Shown here in pieces: positions 35,343 through 42,872 of a DNA stretch of 64,000 nt. Location of the stretch: NCBI GenBank assembly GCA_019415705.1, contig DXYS01000027.1:3231-67230 (forward strand). The letters run 5' to 3'. Position 1 is the stretch's first letter. The number at the start of each line of letters is the position of its first letter. A program made the position numbers and the translations under genes. The stretch comes from Bacteroidales bacterium (GTDB taxonomy: Bacteria; Bacteroidota; Bacteroidia; Bacteroidales; Muribaculaceae). The notes beneath the pieces were generated by a model that saw nothing but the letters and a program-made list of their open reading frames with translations, made no database searches and was not told where the DNA came from.

Positions 35343-35579
35343 CTATTTGTCAGTGACCGTGACGCGATAGACGGTAAAGCATGCGTCGGGGCATACGGCC
35401 GCACACGAAGAGCAGCCGATACAGGCCTCGGGATTTGCCATATACGCAAAGTGATAACCGCGGTCGTTGACTTCTTTGGGTTGTAGGGCGAGCACATCGG
35501 TCGGACAGGCGACGACACAGAGGTCACATCCTTTGCAGCGCTGTGTATCGATGACGACGGCTCCTTTAATTTTTGGCAT
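35343..35579 (-). CDS. 2-oxoacid:ferredoxin oxidoreductase, delta subunit (2x[4Fe-4S])
   Basis: A 78-residue ferredoxin-like subunit with two clusters: CKGCDLCVVACP near residue 18 and CIGCSSCAAVCP near 55. First gene of the four-gene operon and 48 bases ahead of alpha. It passes electrons from the catalytic subunits to free ferredoxin. Confidence 0.93.
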   Translation of the reverse strand: MPKIKGAVVIDTQRCKGCDLCVVACPTDVLALQPKEVNDRGYHFAYMANPEACIGCSSCAAVCPDACFTVYRVTVTDK

Positions 35580-35636
35580 ATTTTTAAAATCGCAGTTTTA
35601 CGATGAATGTGTCTGAAATGACTTGTTTGCTAAAGG

Positions 35637-35670
35637 CAAAATTAAGAAAAAAAGATAAAAGTGAGTCACT
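35637..35670 (-). promoter_or_regulatory. Promoter and small palindrome ahead of the oxidoreductase operon
   Basis: On the minus strand TAATTTTG (35637-35644) matches TAnnTTTG about 60 bases before the delta-subunit start. Just upstream lies AGTGAGTCACT (35660-35670), a perfect 11-base palindrome at the -33 position, a plausible operator. Confidence 0.45.
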
Positions 35671-35762
35671 TTAACACATCGTTAACCTTTTGCACAATCG
35701 CGCTGCGGCTGTGCATGCCGGCCGCAGAAGTGCAAGTCTCTGAATAACTGCGTGTGACGTTA

Positions 35763-37598
35763 TCAGTCAGCCGCTATCGACTGCATGTCGACGAGATGTT
35801 TATAGTAGCCTCCGAGAGCGAGCAGCTCGTCGTGGGTGCCGCGTTCGACGATGCGGCCTTCGTGCATGACGCAGATGAGCGAGGCGTTGCGTATGGTCGA
35901 CAGACGGTGGGCGATGACAAGGGTCGTGCGGTCTTGCATCAGACGGTCAAGGGCTTGCTGCACGAGATGCTCGCTCTCGCTGTCTAAGGCCGAAGTGGCC
36001 TCGTCGAGTATGAGTACGGGCGGATTCTTGAGTATGGCCCGGGCTATTGACAGACGCTGGCGCTGACCGCCTGACAGGCGGCATCCGCGGTCGCCGATAG
36101 GGGTGTTGTAGCCATTCTCCGAGGAGATGATAAACTCGTGTGCGTTGGCGATTTTTGCGGCTTCGATGACCTGTTCCATTGTCGCGTTTTCGACACCGAA
36201 GGTGATATTGTTGTAGAACGTGTCGTTGAAGAGTATCGCCTCCTGATTGACGTTGCCCATAAGCGAGCGCAGGTCATGGACGCGGAAGTCGCGTATGTCG
36301 GTGCCGTCGATGGTCACCGAGCCGCGGGCGACATCGTAAAAACGCGGCAGCAGGTCGGCAAGGGTCGATTTGCCCGAGCCTGACTGTCCGACGAGAGCGA
36401 CGGTGGCGCCGGCGGGGATGTGGAGCGAAACGTCGCTGATTACCTCGTTTGTGCCGTAACTGAAAGAGACATTATTGTAGTCAATAGACGAAAAACGTGT
36501 CGGCACTTCCCGCGGCTCGGCCGGGTCGGTGATGGGATTGACTGCCGAGAGGATTTTGTCGACGCGGTCCATCGAGGCGAGGCCTTTTTGTATCGAGTAG
36601 GCGGCTTTCGACAGGTCTTTGGCCGGGTTGATGATGCTGTAGAATATCACCATATAATAGATGAACTCGGGCGCTGTCATCGACGTGTGGCCCGACAGTA
36701 TCAGACTGCCGCCGAACCATAGCACGAGTGCTACGGCGGCCGTGCCGAGAAATTCGCTCATCGGGTGGGCGAGCGACTGACGGCGAGCGACGGCGTTGGA
36801 CAGGCGGTAGAACTCCTGATTTTCGGCATGAAAGCGTGTTTTGACTTTCTCTTCGGCGTTGAAGGCCTTGATGATGCGCAGGCCGCCGAGGGTCTCCTCG
36901 ATGTTTGACATAAGCACACCCCACTGTGTCTGGCCGGCAAACGACTGCGCTTTAAGTTTTTTGCCTATGCGGCCCATGGCGAAACCGGCTATGGGCAGCA
37001 GCACGAAGACAAAGACCGTCAGCTGCCAAGAGATGGCGACCATGGCGCCCACGTAGATGATAATCATCACGGGGTTTTTAAACATCATGTCTAAGGAGGC
37101 CATTATCGATGCCTCGATTTCGGCCACGTCGCCGCTCATGCGTGCCATCACGTCGCCTTTGCGCTCGGCGGTGAAGAAGGCGATGGGCAGCGTGGTGATT
37201 TTGTCATACACAAAGTTGCGGATATCGCGCACTATGCCCGAGCGCATCGGTATGATAAACCATGAGCCGAGATAGGCGGCGCCCGTCTTGAGCGCGGTCA
37301 TCACCACGAGCATTGTGCCCAAGATGGCGAGTGTCCACGCCGGTCCGAAACTGACGATGGCCTCTTGAGTGTAATAGTAGAAGTTGTTGATTATTACATC
37401 TTTGAGCGATGCCGAGCCGAGAGCCATATAGACATATTGCGACTCGTTGATTTTAAACAGCAGCTCGAGGATGGGCACTATGAGTGCAAACGAGAAGAGT
37501 GTCAGCACTGCCGAAAGCAGGTTAAAAAATATCGTCAGTATGAGATATTTCTTATATGGCGGCACAAAACGCCGCAGTACTTTTATGAATTCGTTCAT
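35763..37598 (-). CDS. ABC exporter, fused permease-ATPase (MsbA-like)
   Basis: A 611-residue half-transporter that dimerises in the inner membrane. Six membrane helices occupy about 20-320, followed by a nucleotide-binding domain: Walker A GQSGSGKST near 400, signature LSGGQRQRLS near 505, Walker B VLILDEATSALD, and the H-loop AHRLSTIR. Family resemblance is to lipid and multidrug exporters; in Bacteroidales such genes are often annotated msbA, but a lipid A role is not proven. It stands alone, 183 bases before the oxidoreductase operon. Confidence 0.93.
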   Translation of the reverse strand: MNEFIKVLRRFVPPYKKYLILTIFFNLLSAVLTLFSFALIVPILELLFKINESQYVYMALGSASLKDVIINNFYYYTQEAIVSFGPAWTLAILGTMLVVMTALKTGAAYLGSWFIIPMRSGIVRDIRNFVYDKITTLPIAFFTAERKGDVMARMSGDVAEIEASIMASLDMMFKNPVMIIIYVGAMVAISWQLTVFVFVLLPIAGFAMGRIGKKLKAQSFAGQTQWGVLMSNIEETLGGLRIIKAFNAEEKVKTRFHAENQEFYRLSNAVARRQSLAHPMSEFLGTAAVALVLWFGGSLILSGHTSMTAPEFIYYMVIFYSIINPAKDLSKAAYSIQKGLASMDRVDKILSAVNPITDPAEPREVPTRFSSIDYNNVSFSYGTNEVISDVSLHIPAGATVALVGQSGSGKSTLADLLPRFYDVARGSVTIDGTDIRDFRVHDLRSLMGNVNQEAILFNDTFYNNITFGVENATMEQVIEAAKIANAHEFIISSENGYNTPIGDRGCRLSGGQRQRLSIARAILKNPPVLILDEATSALDSESEHLVQQALDRLMQDRTTLVIAHRLSTIRNASLICVMHEGRIVERGTHDELLALGGYYKHLVDMQSIAAD

Positions 37599-37727
37599 TG
37601 TAAGTGTCGGATAATGGTCGCCGGCCGCTTTATGGTAGCCCGACGACGGTCAGTCTGCAAAATTAATCATTTTGTGTGACATAAGGGGCGCCGTGATAGT
37701 GACTTTGGTGAAAAATGATTAAAACAG

Positions 37728-37768
37728 AAGCCAATCGCTCCCCCGACTGGCTGAGGTGCGATTGGCTT
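37728..37768 (-). terminator. Intrinsic terminator
   Basis: An 11-bp perfect stem, AAGCCAATCGC (37728-37738) with 37758-37768, sits 12 bases past the stop of the minus-strand gene at 37780 and is followed on that strand by TTCTGTTTT. Confidence 0.7.
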
Positions 37769-37779
37769 TGCAATTAAAT

Positions 37780-38184
37780 CTACAGCTCATGCCTGAGTCG
37801 ATAGATGTCGTCTATCAGCTCGTGAGCGAGGACTGTATAGCCGATTGGGCCGCCGTATTGGCGTGAAATCGAGTCGAGCATGGCGGCAATGTCATAGAGC
37901 ATTCTGCGATAACGTGTCGTCAGACGGCGGTATGAAAGATCTTCGACAAGTCGTGAGGCCTTGGTGAGCAGAAAACATGCGTTGTCAATGTCTTCATTGT
38001 CTAAGCAGACACGTGCGCCCGAGATCAGATGCTTGGCCGACTCGATGTCTGATGTGGCGCCGTTGGCGAGGCTGACTGCCGAGGCTACGATGTCATTGTG
38101 GATGTCGCGGTCACATACGTTAAGATGACCGTTTGGGGTGGCTCTGAGCAGCAGACCCTCTCTGTAGTAAACATTTGTGTTCAT
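37780..38184 (-). CDS. Hypothetical all-alpha protein
   Basis: A 134-residue protein I do not recognise. After an N-terminal strand-like part (NVYYREGLLLRATPNG) it reads as amphipathic helices, including SAKHLISGARVCLDNEDIDN and YRRMLYDIAAMLDSISRQYG. There is no signal peptide, membrane helix or metal motif, so it is probably cytosolic. It has its own leader and its own terminator. Codon use matches its neighbours, so it looks like a real resident gene. Confidence 0.65.
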   Translation of the reverse strand: MNTNVYYREGLLLRATPNGHLNVCDRDIHNDIVASAVSLANGATSDIESAKHLISGARVCLDNEDIDNACFLLTKASRLVEDLSYRRLTTRYRRMLYDIAAMLDSISRQYGGPIGYTVLAHELIDDIYRLRHEL

Positions 38185-38476
38185 GACAATTGTTTTGGGT
38201 GATGAAAAAATTTAAAACTTCTCTTTTCATCGACCCGCTGCGTCGCGCTGCGAAACTGTCATATAAAAAGCATACGACAATCCCTATGCCCCTGAGTCGC
38301 CGCAGGAGGCCGATGAGATTGTCGTTGTAAATCGTGGTTTATCACCCGATAACCGGGCGCAGCTAATGTGTCATGCCGCAAAGATATACGTAGTTTTACT
38401 CATATGCAAGCAAAATCGCCAAAAAGATGTATGGTCTTTAAGCTAATGGCCCCAAAAAAGAGTTACATGCGATTGC

Positions 38477-38519
38477 TTAGTGTCCTTAAGGCACCTTAAA
38501 GACTTTAAGGACCTTAACG
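38477..38519. repeat. Second copy of the CTTAA-core 9-base array
   Basis: Reads TTAGTG then TCCTTAAGG, CACCTTAAAG, ACTTTAAGG, ACCTTAACG. Same opening and same closing CCTTAAC as the array at 32737-32782, but the middle units differ. Non-coding, about 160 bases before the metG promoter. Confidence 0.7.
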
Positions 38520-38639
38520 TCACACCCCGACAATTTTGCCGGATTATTATTACGCCCTGAGACACAGTGAAACTTATGTTTTTCTCATTAATTTTGTCGC
38601 GCGTGCGCGATATGATGTCGGTTTATCAAATATATTTCA

Positions 38640-38647
38640 TAACTTTG
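38640..38647 (+). promoter_or_regulatory. metG promoter -7 box
   Basis: TAACTTTG is an exact TAnnTTTG match, giving a leader of about 65 bases before the metG ATG. The -33 part is poor. Confidence 0.55.
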
Positions 38648-38720
38648 CGACTTAAAGCAATCTCACACATAAAAGCCGGGCCTCGCAGCCCTGCCAGATT
38701 TATTCAAGCCTATCACGAAT

Positions 38721-40763
38721 ATGGAAAAAAATTATAAGCGCACCTTAATCACGACTGCACTCCCTTACGCCAACGGCCCCGTGCATATCGGCCATCTCGC
38801 CGGTGTATATGTCCCGGCCGACATCTACGCCCGCTACCTGCGTCTGCAGGGTCGCGACGTCACACTCGTCGGCGGCTCTGACGAACACGGCGTACCCATC
38901 ACCATCAAGGCCAAGGCCGAGGGCGTGACGCCTCAGGACATCGTCGACCGCTACCACGCCATCATCCGCGACTCGTTTGAGGAGCTCGGCATTTCGTTTG
39001 ACGTGTATTCGCGCACAAGTTCCGACACACACCGTGCGACGGCATCTGAATTTTTCACACGCCTGCATGAGCGCGGTGAGTTTGTCGAGAAGACCTCGAT
39101 GCAGCTTTATGACGAGAAGGCCGGCCAGTTCCTCGCTGACCGCTACGTCACCGGCGAGTGCCCCCACTGCCACAACCAGCGCGCCTACGGCGACCAGTGC
39201 GAGGCCTGCGGCACATCGCTCAACGCCACCGACCTCATCAACCCGCGCAGCGCCATCACCGGCAATGTGCCCGTGCTCCGCGAGACACGCCACTGGTTCC
39301 TTCCACTTGACCGCTGGGAGGGTCGCCTGAGAGAGTGGATTCTCGAGGGACACCGCGAGTGGAAGACCAATGTCTACGGTCAGTGCAAGTCATGGCTTGA
39401 CCTCGGCCTGCAGCCACGCGCCGTCACACGTGACCTTGACTGGGGCGTGCCCGTGCCTCTGAAAGAGGCTGCCGGCAAGGTGCTCTATGTGTGGTTTGAC
39501 GCCCCCATCGGCTATATCTCAAACACCAAAGAGCTTTATCCCGACACATGGGAGACATGGTGGAAAGACCCCGAGACACGTATCATCAACTTTATCGGCA
39601 AGGATAACATAGTCTTCCACTGCATCGTCTTCCCGGCCATGCTCATGGCCTACGGCGACAACTTCCAGTTGCCTGACAACGTGCCCGCCAACGAGTTCCT
39701 CAACCTCGAGGGCGACAAGATCTCGACATCGCGCAACTGGGCCGTTTGGCTCCACGAGTATCTGCGCGACTTCCCCGGCAAGCAGGACGTGCTGCGCTAC
39801 GTGCTCACGGCCAACGCCCCCGAGACCAAAGACAACGACTTCACATGGCGCGACTTCCAGACCCGCAACAACAGCGAGCTCGTGGCCATCCTCGGCAACT
39901 TCGTCAACCGCGTCACCGTGCTCACCCACAAATATTTCGAAGGTGTCGTGCCCGGAGCCGGCGCCCTCGAGCCTATCGACACGGCCCTCTTCGACGAAAT
40001 CGAGGCCGTCAAGAAGTCGCTGACCGACAATATCGAGACCTTCCATTTCCGCGAGGCGCTCAAAGACGCCATGAACATAGCCCGCGCAGGCAACAAATAC
40101 CTGCAGGAGACCGAGCCGTGGAAAGTCGCCAAGACCGACATGGCCCGCGTAGCCACTATCCTCAACGTCTCGCTGCAGGTCTGCGCCGACATCGCCATCG
40201 CCTTCGAGCCGTTCATGCCCTTCATGAGCCGCCGTCTCGCCGACGCCCTTCACATGGGCCGTCTGACTTGGTGCGCCGTCGGCAGCCGCGATATCATCAA
40301 GGCAGGCGAGCGCATCGATAGTCCCGAGTTGCTCTTTGAGAAGATTGACGACGATGCCATCAAGGCTCAGACCGACCGCCTCGAGCGCATCAAGAAGGAG
40401 AACGAAATCAAGAATTTCCGTCCCGACGAGGTCGCCGCACCGGTTGACTATGACACCTTTGCCAAAATCGACATCCGCGTCGGCACCGTACTTGAGTGCA
40501 GCAAGGTCAAGAAGTCAAAGAAACTGCTGAAATTCAAGATTGACGACGGTATGGGCGGCCGCACCATCCTCTCGGGCATCGCCGAGCACTATGAGCCCGA
40601 GCAGCTCGTCGGCACTCAGGTCTGCTTTATCGCCAATTTCCCCGTGCGCCAGATGATGGGCATCGACTCAGAGGGCATGATACTCTCGGCTGTCAATGCC
40701 GACGGCTCGCTCCGCGTCATCACACCCTCGGTGCCGGTGGCAAACGGCGCCAAAGTAGGCTGA
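38721..40763 (+). CDS. metG: Methionyl-tRNA synthetase
   Basis: Charges tRNA-Met. The 680-residue enzyme has the HIGH motif in ANGPVHIGHLAG, a four-cysteine zinc knuckle (CPHCHNQRAYGDQCEACG, about 143-165), the KMSKS equivalent KISTSRN near 335 and an anticodon-binding helical domain. It ends with a C-terminal EMAP/Trbp111-type tRNA-binding domain starting near 575 (FAKIDIRVGTVLEC). The C-terminal fusion is normal for E. coli-type dimeric MetRS. Codons are strongly C/G-ending, typical of a highly expressed gene here. Confidence 0.97.
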   Translation: MEKNYKRTLITTALPYANGPVHIGHLAGVYVPADIYARYLRLQGRDVTLVGGSDEHGVPITIKAKAEGVTPQDIVDRYHAIIRDSFEELGISFDVYSRTSSDTHRATASEFFTRLHERGEFVEKTSMQLYDEKAGQFLADRYVTGECPHCHNQRAYGDQCEACGTSLNATDLINPRSAITGNVPVLRETRHWFLPLDRWEGRLREWILEGHREWKTNVYGQCKSWLDLGLQPRAVTRDLDWGVPVPLKEAAGKVLYVWFDAPIGYISNTKELYPDTWETWWKDPETRIINFIGKDNIVFHCIVFPAMLMAYGDNFQLPDNVPANEFLNLEGDKISTSRNWAVWLHEYLRDFPGKQDVLRYVLTANAPETKDNDFTWRDFQTRNNSELVAILGNFVNRVTVLTHKYFEGVVPGAGALEPIDTALFDEIEAVKKSLTDNIETFHFREALKDAMNIARAGNKYLQETEPWKVAKTDMARVATILNVSLQVCADIAIAFEPFMPFMSRRLADALHMGRLTWCAVGSRDIIKAGERIDSPELLFEKIDDDAIKAQTDRLERIKKENEIKNFRPDEVAAPVDYDTFAKIDIRVGTVLECSKVKKSKKLLKFKIDDGMGGRTILSGIAEHYEPEQLVGTQVCFIANFPVRQMMGIDSEGMILSAVNADGSLRVITPSVPVANGAKVG

Positions 40764-40807
40764 TGATATTTTTAAATCATTAATCACGCTACAGTCCCCA
40801 ACACGCA

Positions 40808-41848
40808 ATGAAACCACGCATCCTTATAGTCTATACCGGCGGAACTATCGGCATGATTGAAGACCCTGTGACCAAGGCTCTCAGACCCTTTGACTTCTCC
40901 CATCTGATGGAGAATGTGCCCAAGGTCAAGATGCTCAATTATGACATAGACAACATACAGTTTAATCCGCCGATTGACTCCAGTGACATGAATCCCGGTC
41001 ACTGGCAGGATATTGCGCGAAGCATTGCCGGGAATTATGATGACTACGACGGCTTTGTCGTGCTCCACGGCACCGATACAATGGCTTACACGGCTTCGGC
41101 ACTGTCGTTTATGCTCGGCGGCTTAGACAAGCCGGTCATCATAACCGGCTCGCAGCTGCCCATCGGAGAGGTGCGCACTGACGGCGAGGAAAATCTGATT
41201 ACCGCTTTGCAGATTGCCGCCGCCCGCGACGACGACGGGCGCCCGATGGTGCGCGAGGTCGCCATACTCTTTGAGGATTATCTGTGGCGCGGCAACCGTT
41301 CGACTAAACGTTCGGCTGACAATTTCAACGCCTTCCGCTCAAACAACTATCCTGAGCTTGCCAAGGTCGGCCTGAGCATACACTTCGACCGCGACGCTCT
41401 GCTGCGCCCGAGCTCCGCAGGTCTCAGACCACGTTACGAACTTGACACTTCGGTCCTTGTCATCGACCTCTTCCCGGGTCTGTCTGAAAACAATCTGCGC
41501 TATCTGCTGTCCACGCCGGGCATCCGCGGCATAGTGTTGCGCACCTATGGCGCAGGCAACGGCCCGACGGCTCCTTGGTTTGTAAACCTCATCCGCGAGA
41601 CCGTCGAGCGCGGCGTGATAATTCTCAATGTGACACAATGTGTCAACGGCGGTGTGCATACAAACCGTTATGTTGCCGGAGATTTGCTGGCCGGCACAGG
41701 AGTCATCTCGGGCCATGACATAACATTTGAGGCTGCAATTACAAAAATGATGTTTCTTTTCGGTCTCGGCATAGACAACAGCGAGGTCAAACGTCTCCTC
41801 GGCGAGTCGCTTGCCGGCGAGGTCACCCTGCCGGATTGTCCGGCTTAA
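40808..41848 (+). CDS. ansA: Type I L-asparaginase
   Basis: Hydrolyses asparagine to aspartate and ammonia in the cytosol (no signal peptide). The 346 residues show the two threonine motifs of the family: IVYTGGTIGM at the N-terminus and VLHGTDTMAYTASALSFML near 85. Begins 44 bases after metG. Confidence 0.95.
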   Translation: MKPRILIVYTGGTIGMIEDPVTKALRPFDFSHLMENVPKVKMLNYDIDNIQFNPPIDSSDMNPGHWQDIARSIAGNYDDYDGFVVLHGTDTMAYTASALSFMLGGLDKPVIITGSQLPIGEVRTDGEENLITALQIAAARDDDGRPMVREVAILFEDYLWRGNRSTKRSADNFNAFRSNNYPELAKVGLSIHFDRDALLRPSSAGLRPRYELDTSVLVIDLFPGLSENNLRYLLSTPGIRGIVLRTYGAGNGPTAPWFVNLIRETVERGVIILNVTQCVNGGVHTNRYVAGDLLAGTGVISGHDITFEAAITKMMFLFGLGIDNSEVKRLLGESLAGEVTLPDCPA

Positions 41849-41871
41849 AGTTTTTTATGAAGGACAGGCTT

Positions 41872-42231
41872 ATGACACGGCTATTTAAAGCATCGGCGCT
41901 TCGACTGACAGTCACAGCGCTCGTAGCGGCCATAGGCCTGTCAGTCTCTGTCATTACTTCGGCCTCTGACTGGGAACGTCTCGGCACACCTCAGGCGCAG
42001 GTGGCTCAGAATGTAGAGACATCTGACCAGTCGCCCTATATCCGCACCGAGGTGCGTGACGGTTATCTCTACCTGACCATCGAGCGCGATGCTCCCGTCA
42101 AAGTCTTCACCATCCTCGGACAGCTCGTCACCTCGCAGCAGCTCGGCGCCGGTCGCTGGCGCCTGCCCCTCAAAGCCCGCGGCATCTACATCCTCAAAAT
42201 CGGCCCCGTCACCCGCCGCGTCACCTACTAA
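41872..42231 (+). CDS. Small exported protein made mostly of a sorting-tail-like domain
   Basis: Start at 41872 (MTRLFKASALRL) is chosen because AGGACAGG lies just upstream; an ATG at 41857 and one overlapping ansA are alternatives. The 119 residues comprise a signal peptide (to about SASD), a short linker, and a 60-residue beta-domain (YLYLTIERDAPVKVFTILGQ, ARGIYILKIG) like the C-terminal type A sorting domain of Bacteroidota secretion-system substrates. There is no passenger domain, so it is either a free-standing tail or a shortened gene. It lies 23 bases after ansA. Confidence 0.65.
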   Translation: MTRLFKASALRLTVTALVAAIGLSVSVITSASDWERLGTPQAQVAQNVETSDQSPYIRTEVRDGYLYLTIERDAPVKVFTILGQLVTSQQLGAGRWRLPLKARGIYILKIGPVTRRVTY

Positions 42232-42280
42232 TCAGATTATTTTAATCAGATTGTTAGCTGCATGGCATGGTCCGCTTAAT

Positions 42281-42303
42281 GTAGGGACATGCCTTTGGCA
42301 TGT
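42281..42303. repeat. GTAGGGAC-type hairpin, copy 1
   Basis: GTAGGGAC leads into ACATGCC-TTT-GGCATGT, a 7-bp perfect stem with a 3-base loop. Copy 2 at 42420 has the same leader but different, still self-complementary, arms. Confidence 0.7.
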
Positions 42304-42373
42304 ATAACATGTAATCAGCTATAGCAGAGGGTGTTATATGTGGTGTGATAAAGTGGGGAAAGAGTTTATAGTG

Positions 42374-42415
42374 AAGTAGCCGTCCGCATTAGCGGTCGCA
42401 GCCGCATAGCGGCGT
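42374..42415. repeat. 42-base direct repeat, copy 1
   Basis: Begins AAGTAGCCGTCCGC and ends GCGGCGT. Identical to 42499-42540 at 41 of 42 positions (A here, C there, in GCAT-GCGG). Contains two small hairpins, CCGC-ATTA-GCGG and CCGC-ATA-GCGG. Confidence 0.9.
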
Positions 42416-42419
42416 TACA

Positions 42420-42443
42420 GTAGGGACGCAATACTTTGCGTCC
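42420..42443. repeat. GTAGGGAC-type hairpin, copy 2
   Basis: GGACGCAA (42424-42431) pairs perfectly with TTGCGTCC (42436-42443) around TACT. It shares the GTAGGGAC leader with copy 1 at 42281. Confidence 0.75.
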
Positions 42444-42498
42444 TCGCAATCAGACATAAGCGTGAGCAAAATTAAACCACGTTTAAAGTGTTAAAATT

Positions 42499-42540
42499 AA
42501 GTAGCCGTCCGCATTAGCGGTCGCAGCCGCATCGCGGCGT
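42499..42540. repeat. 42-base direct repeat, copy 2
   Basis: Second copy of the 42374-42415 repeat, same orientation, 83 bases downstream of copy 1, differing at one base. Confidence 0.9.
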
Positions 42541-42700
42541 CAGCATGTGAGGCCACAGTAAGCAGGCTGTAGGCCTGCGCAACCGTGGTTTCATCCCGTC
42601 CTTAAAATAGAGCGCTCTGTAGGTGCGCCGCTCGACGAGACATTGCGCCCCCATGCCACAAGTTATTTTGCGCTGATTTTTAAACGGCTAAGGTTTGATA

Positions 42701-42736
42701 GATTCTAATTATGGCGAATTCGCCATAATTAGAATC
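42701..42736. repeat. Perfect 36-bp palindrome in the KilA-N remnant
   Basis: 42701-42718 is the exact reverse complement of 42719-42736. Core AATT-N4-CGAATTCG-N4-AATT with N4 = ATGG and CCAT. It occupies the same KilA-N codons (N-x-x-E-F-x-x-I) as the palindrome at 26489-26520. Confidence 0.95.
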
Positions 42737-42831
42737 GGATTATGCACTTTTTCCTATGTGCCAATATATTCAAGTTTATGGTTGCGAAGCCAGTCAGTAA
42801 TAATTGATTTATTGAAAGTTATAAAATCAAA
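42701..42831 (-). pseudogene. KilA-N gene remnant
   Basis: On the minus strand 42831 down to 42701 reads SIITDWLRNHKLEYIGT, a TAG where KilA-N has Trp, EKVHNP, then after a one-base frameshift DSNYGEFAIIRI. This aligns with HIIFRWLSLKSTIEYLG, EWEMLYNP and DFNCTEFGTIKN of the intact KilA-N protein at 26310. Both ends are lost: a stop precedes it, and the residues after IIRI do not match. It lies directly downstream of the CoiA-like nuclease on the same strand. Confidence 0.75.
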
Positions 42832-42872
42832 TTAGAAGATGTTTGTAAATAATGAATAAGCTCTGTTTGAAA

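Larger units (their letters stand above)
38185..38720. other. 536-base spacer upstream of metG
   Basis: Holds the 9-base array at 38477-38519 and the metG promoter at 38640-38647. At about 38268-38450 there is a plus-strand stretch open for roughly 60 codons (reading AYDNPYAPESPQEADEIVVV) but with no start codon and a stop directly before it. It could be a gene scrap or chance. ACGACAAT at 38275 and ATTGTCGT at 38319 form an 8-bp inverted repeat. No RNA gene was recognised. Confidence 0.5.
42232..42660. other. Repeat-rich non-coding spacer
   Basis: No credible gene. The region holds two near-identical 42-base direct repeats, two hairpins that start with GTAGGGAC, and, at about 42550-42590, a further GC-rich hairpin (AGCAGGC with GCCTGC) enclosed by CCAC/GTGG, then AGAGCGCTCT. 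It looks like a pile-up of short interspersed genomic repeats at the edge of the AT-rich island. Confidence 0.6.

Noticed and set aside
38185..38720. Riboswitch or T-box leader for metG
   Set aside because: The promoter-like box leaves only about 65 bases of leader and no T-box or SAM-type conserved core was seen.
39519..40253. 244-codon minus-strand frame antisense to metG
   Set aside because: metG is unmistakable here and highly C/G-ending at third positions, which opens long false frames on the other strand.
42374..42540. Two 42-base repeats as a mini CRISPR array
   Set aside because: Only two copies; the 83-base interval is far longer than a spacer and carries its own hairpin; no cas gene is present.
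42701..42736. The 36-bp palindrome as an ordinary terminator of the nuclease operon
   Set aside because: It is 137 bases past the stop, AT-rich, loopless, has no T-run after it, and falls on the homologous KilA-N codons that are palindromic at 26489 as well.
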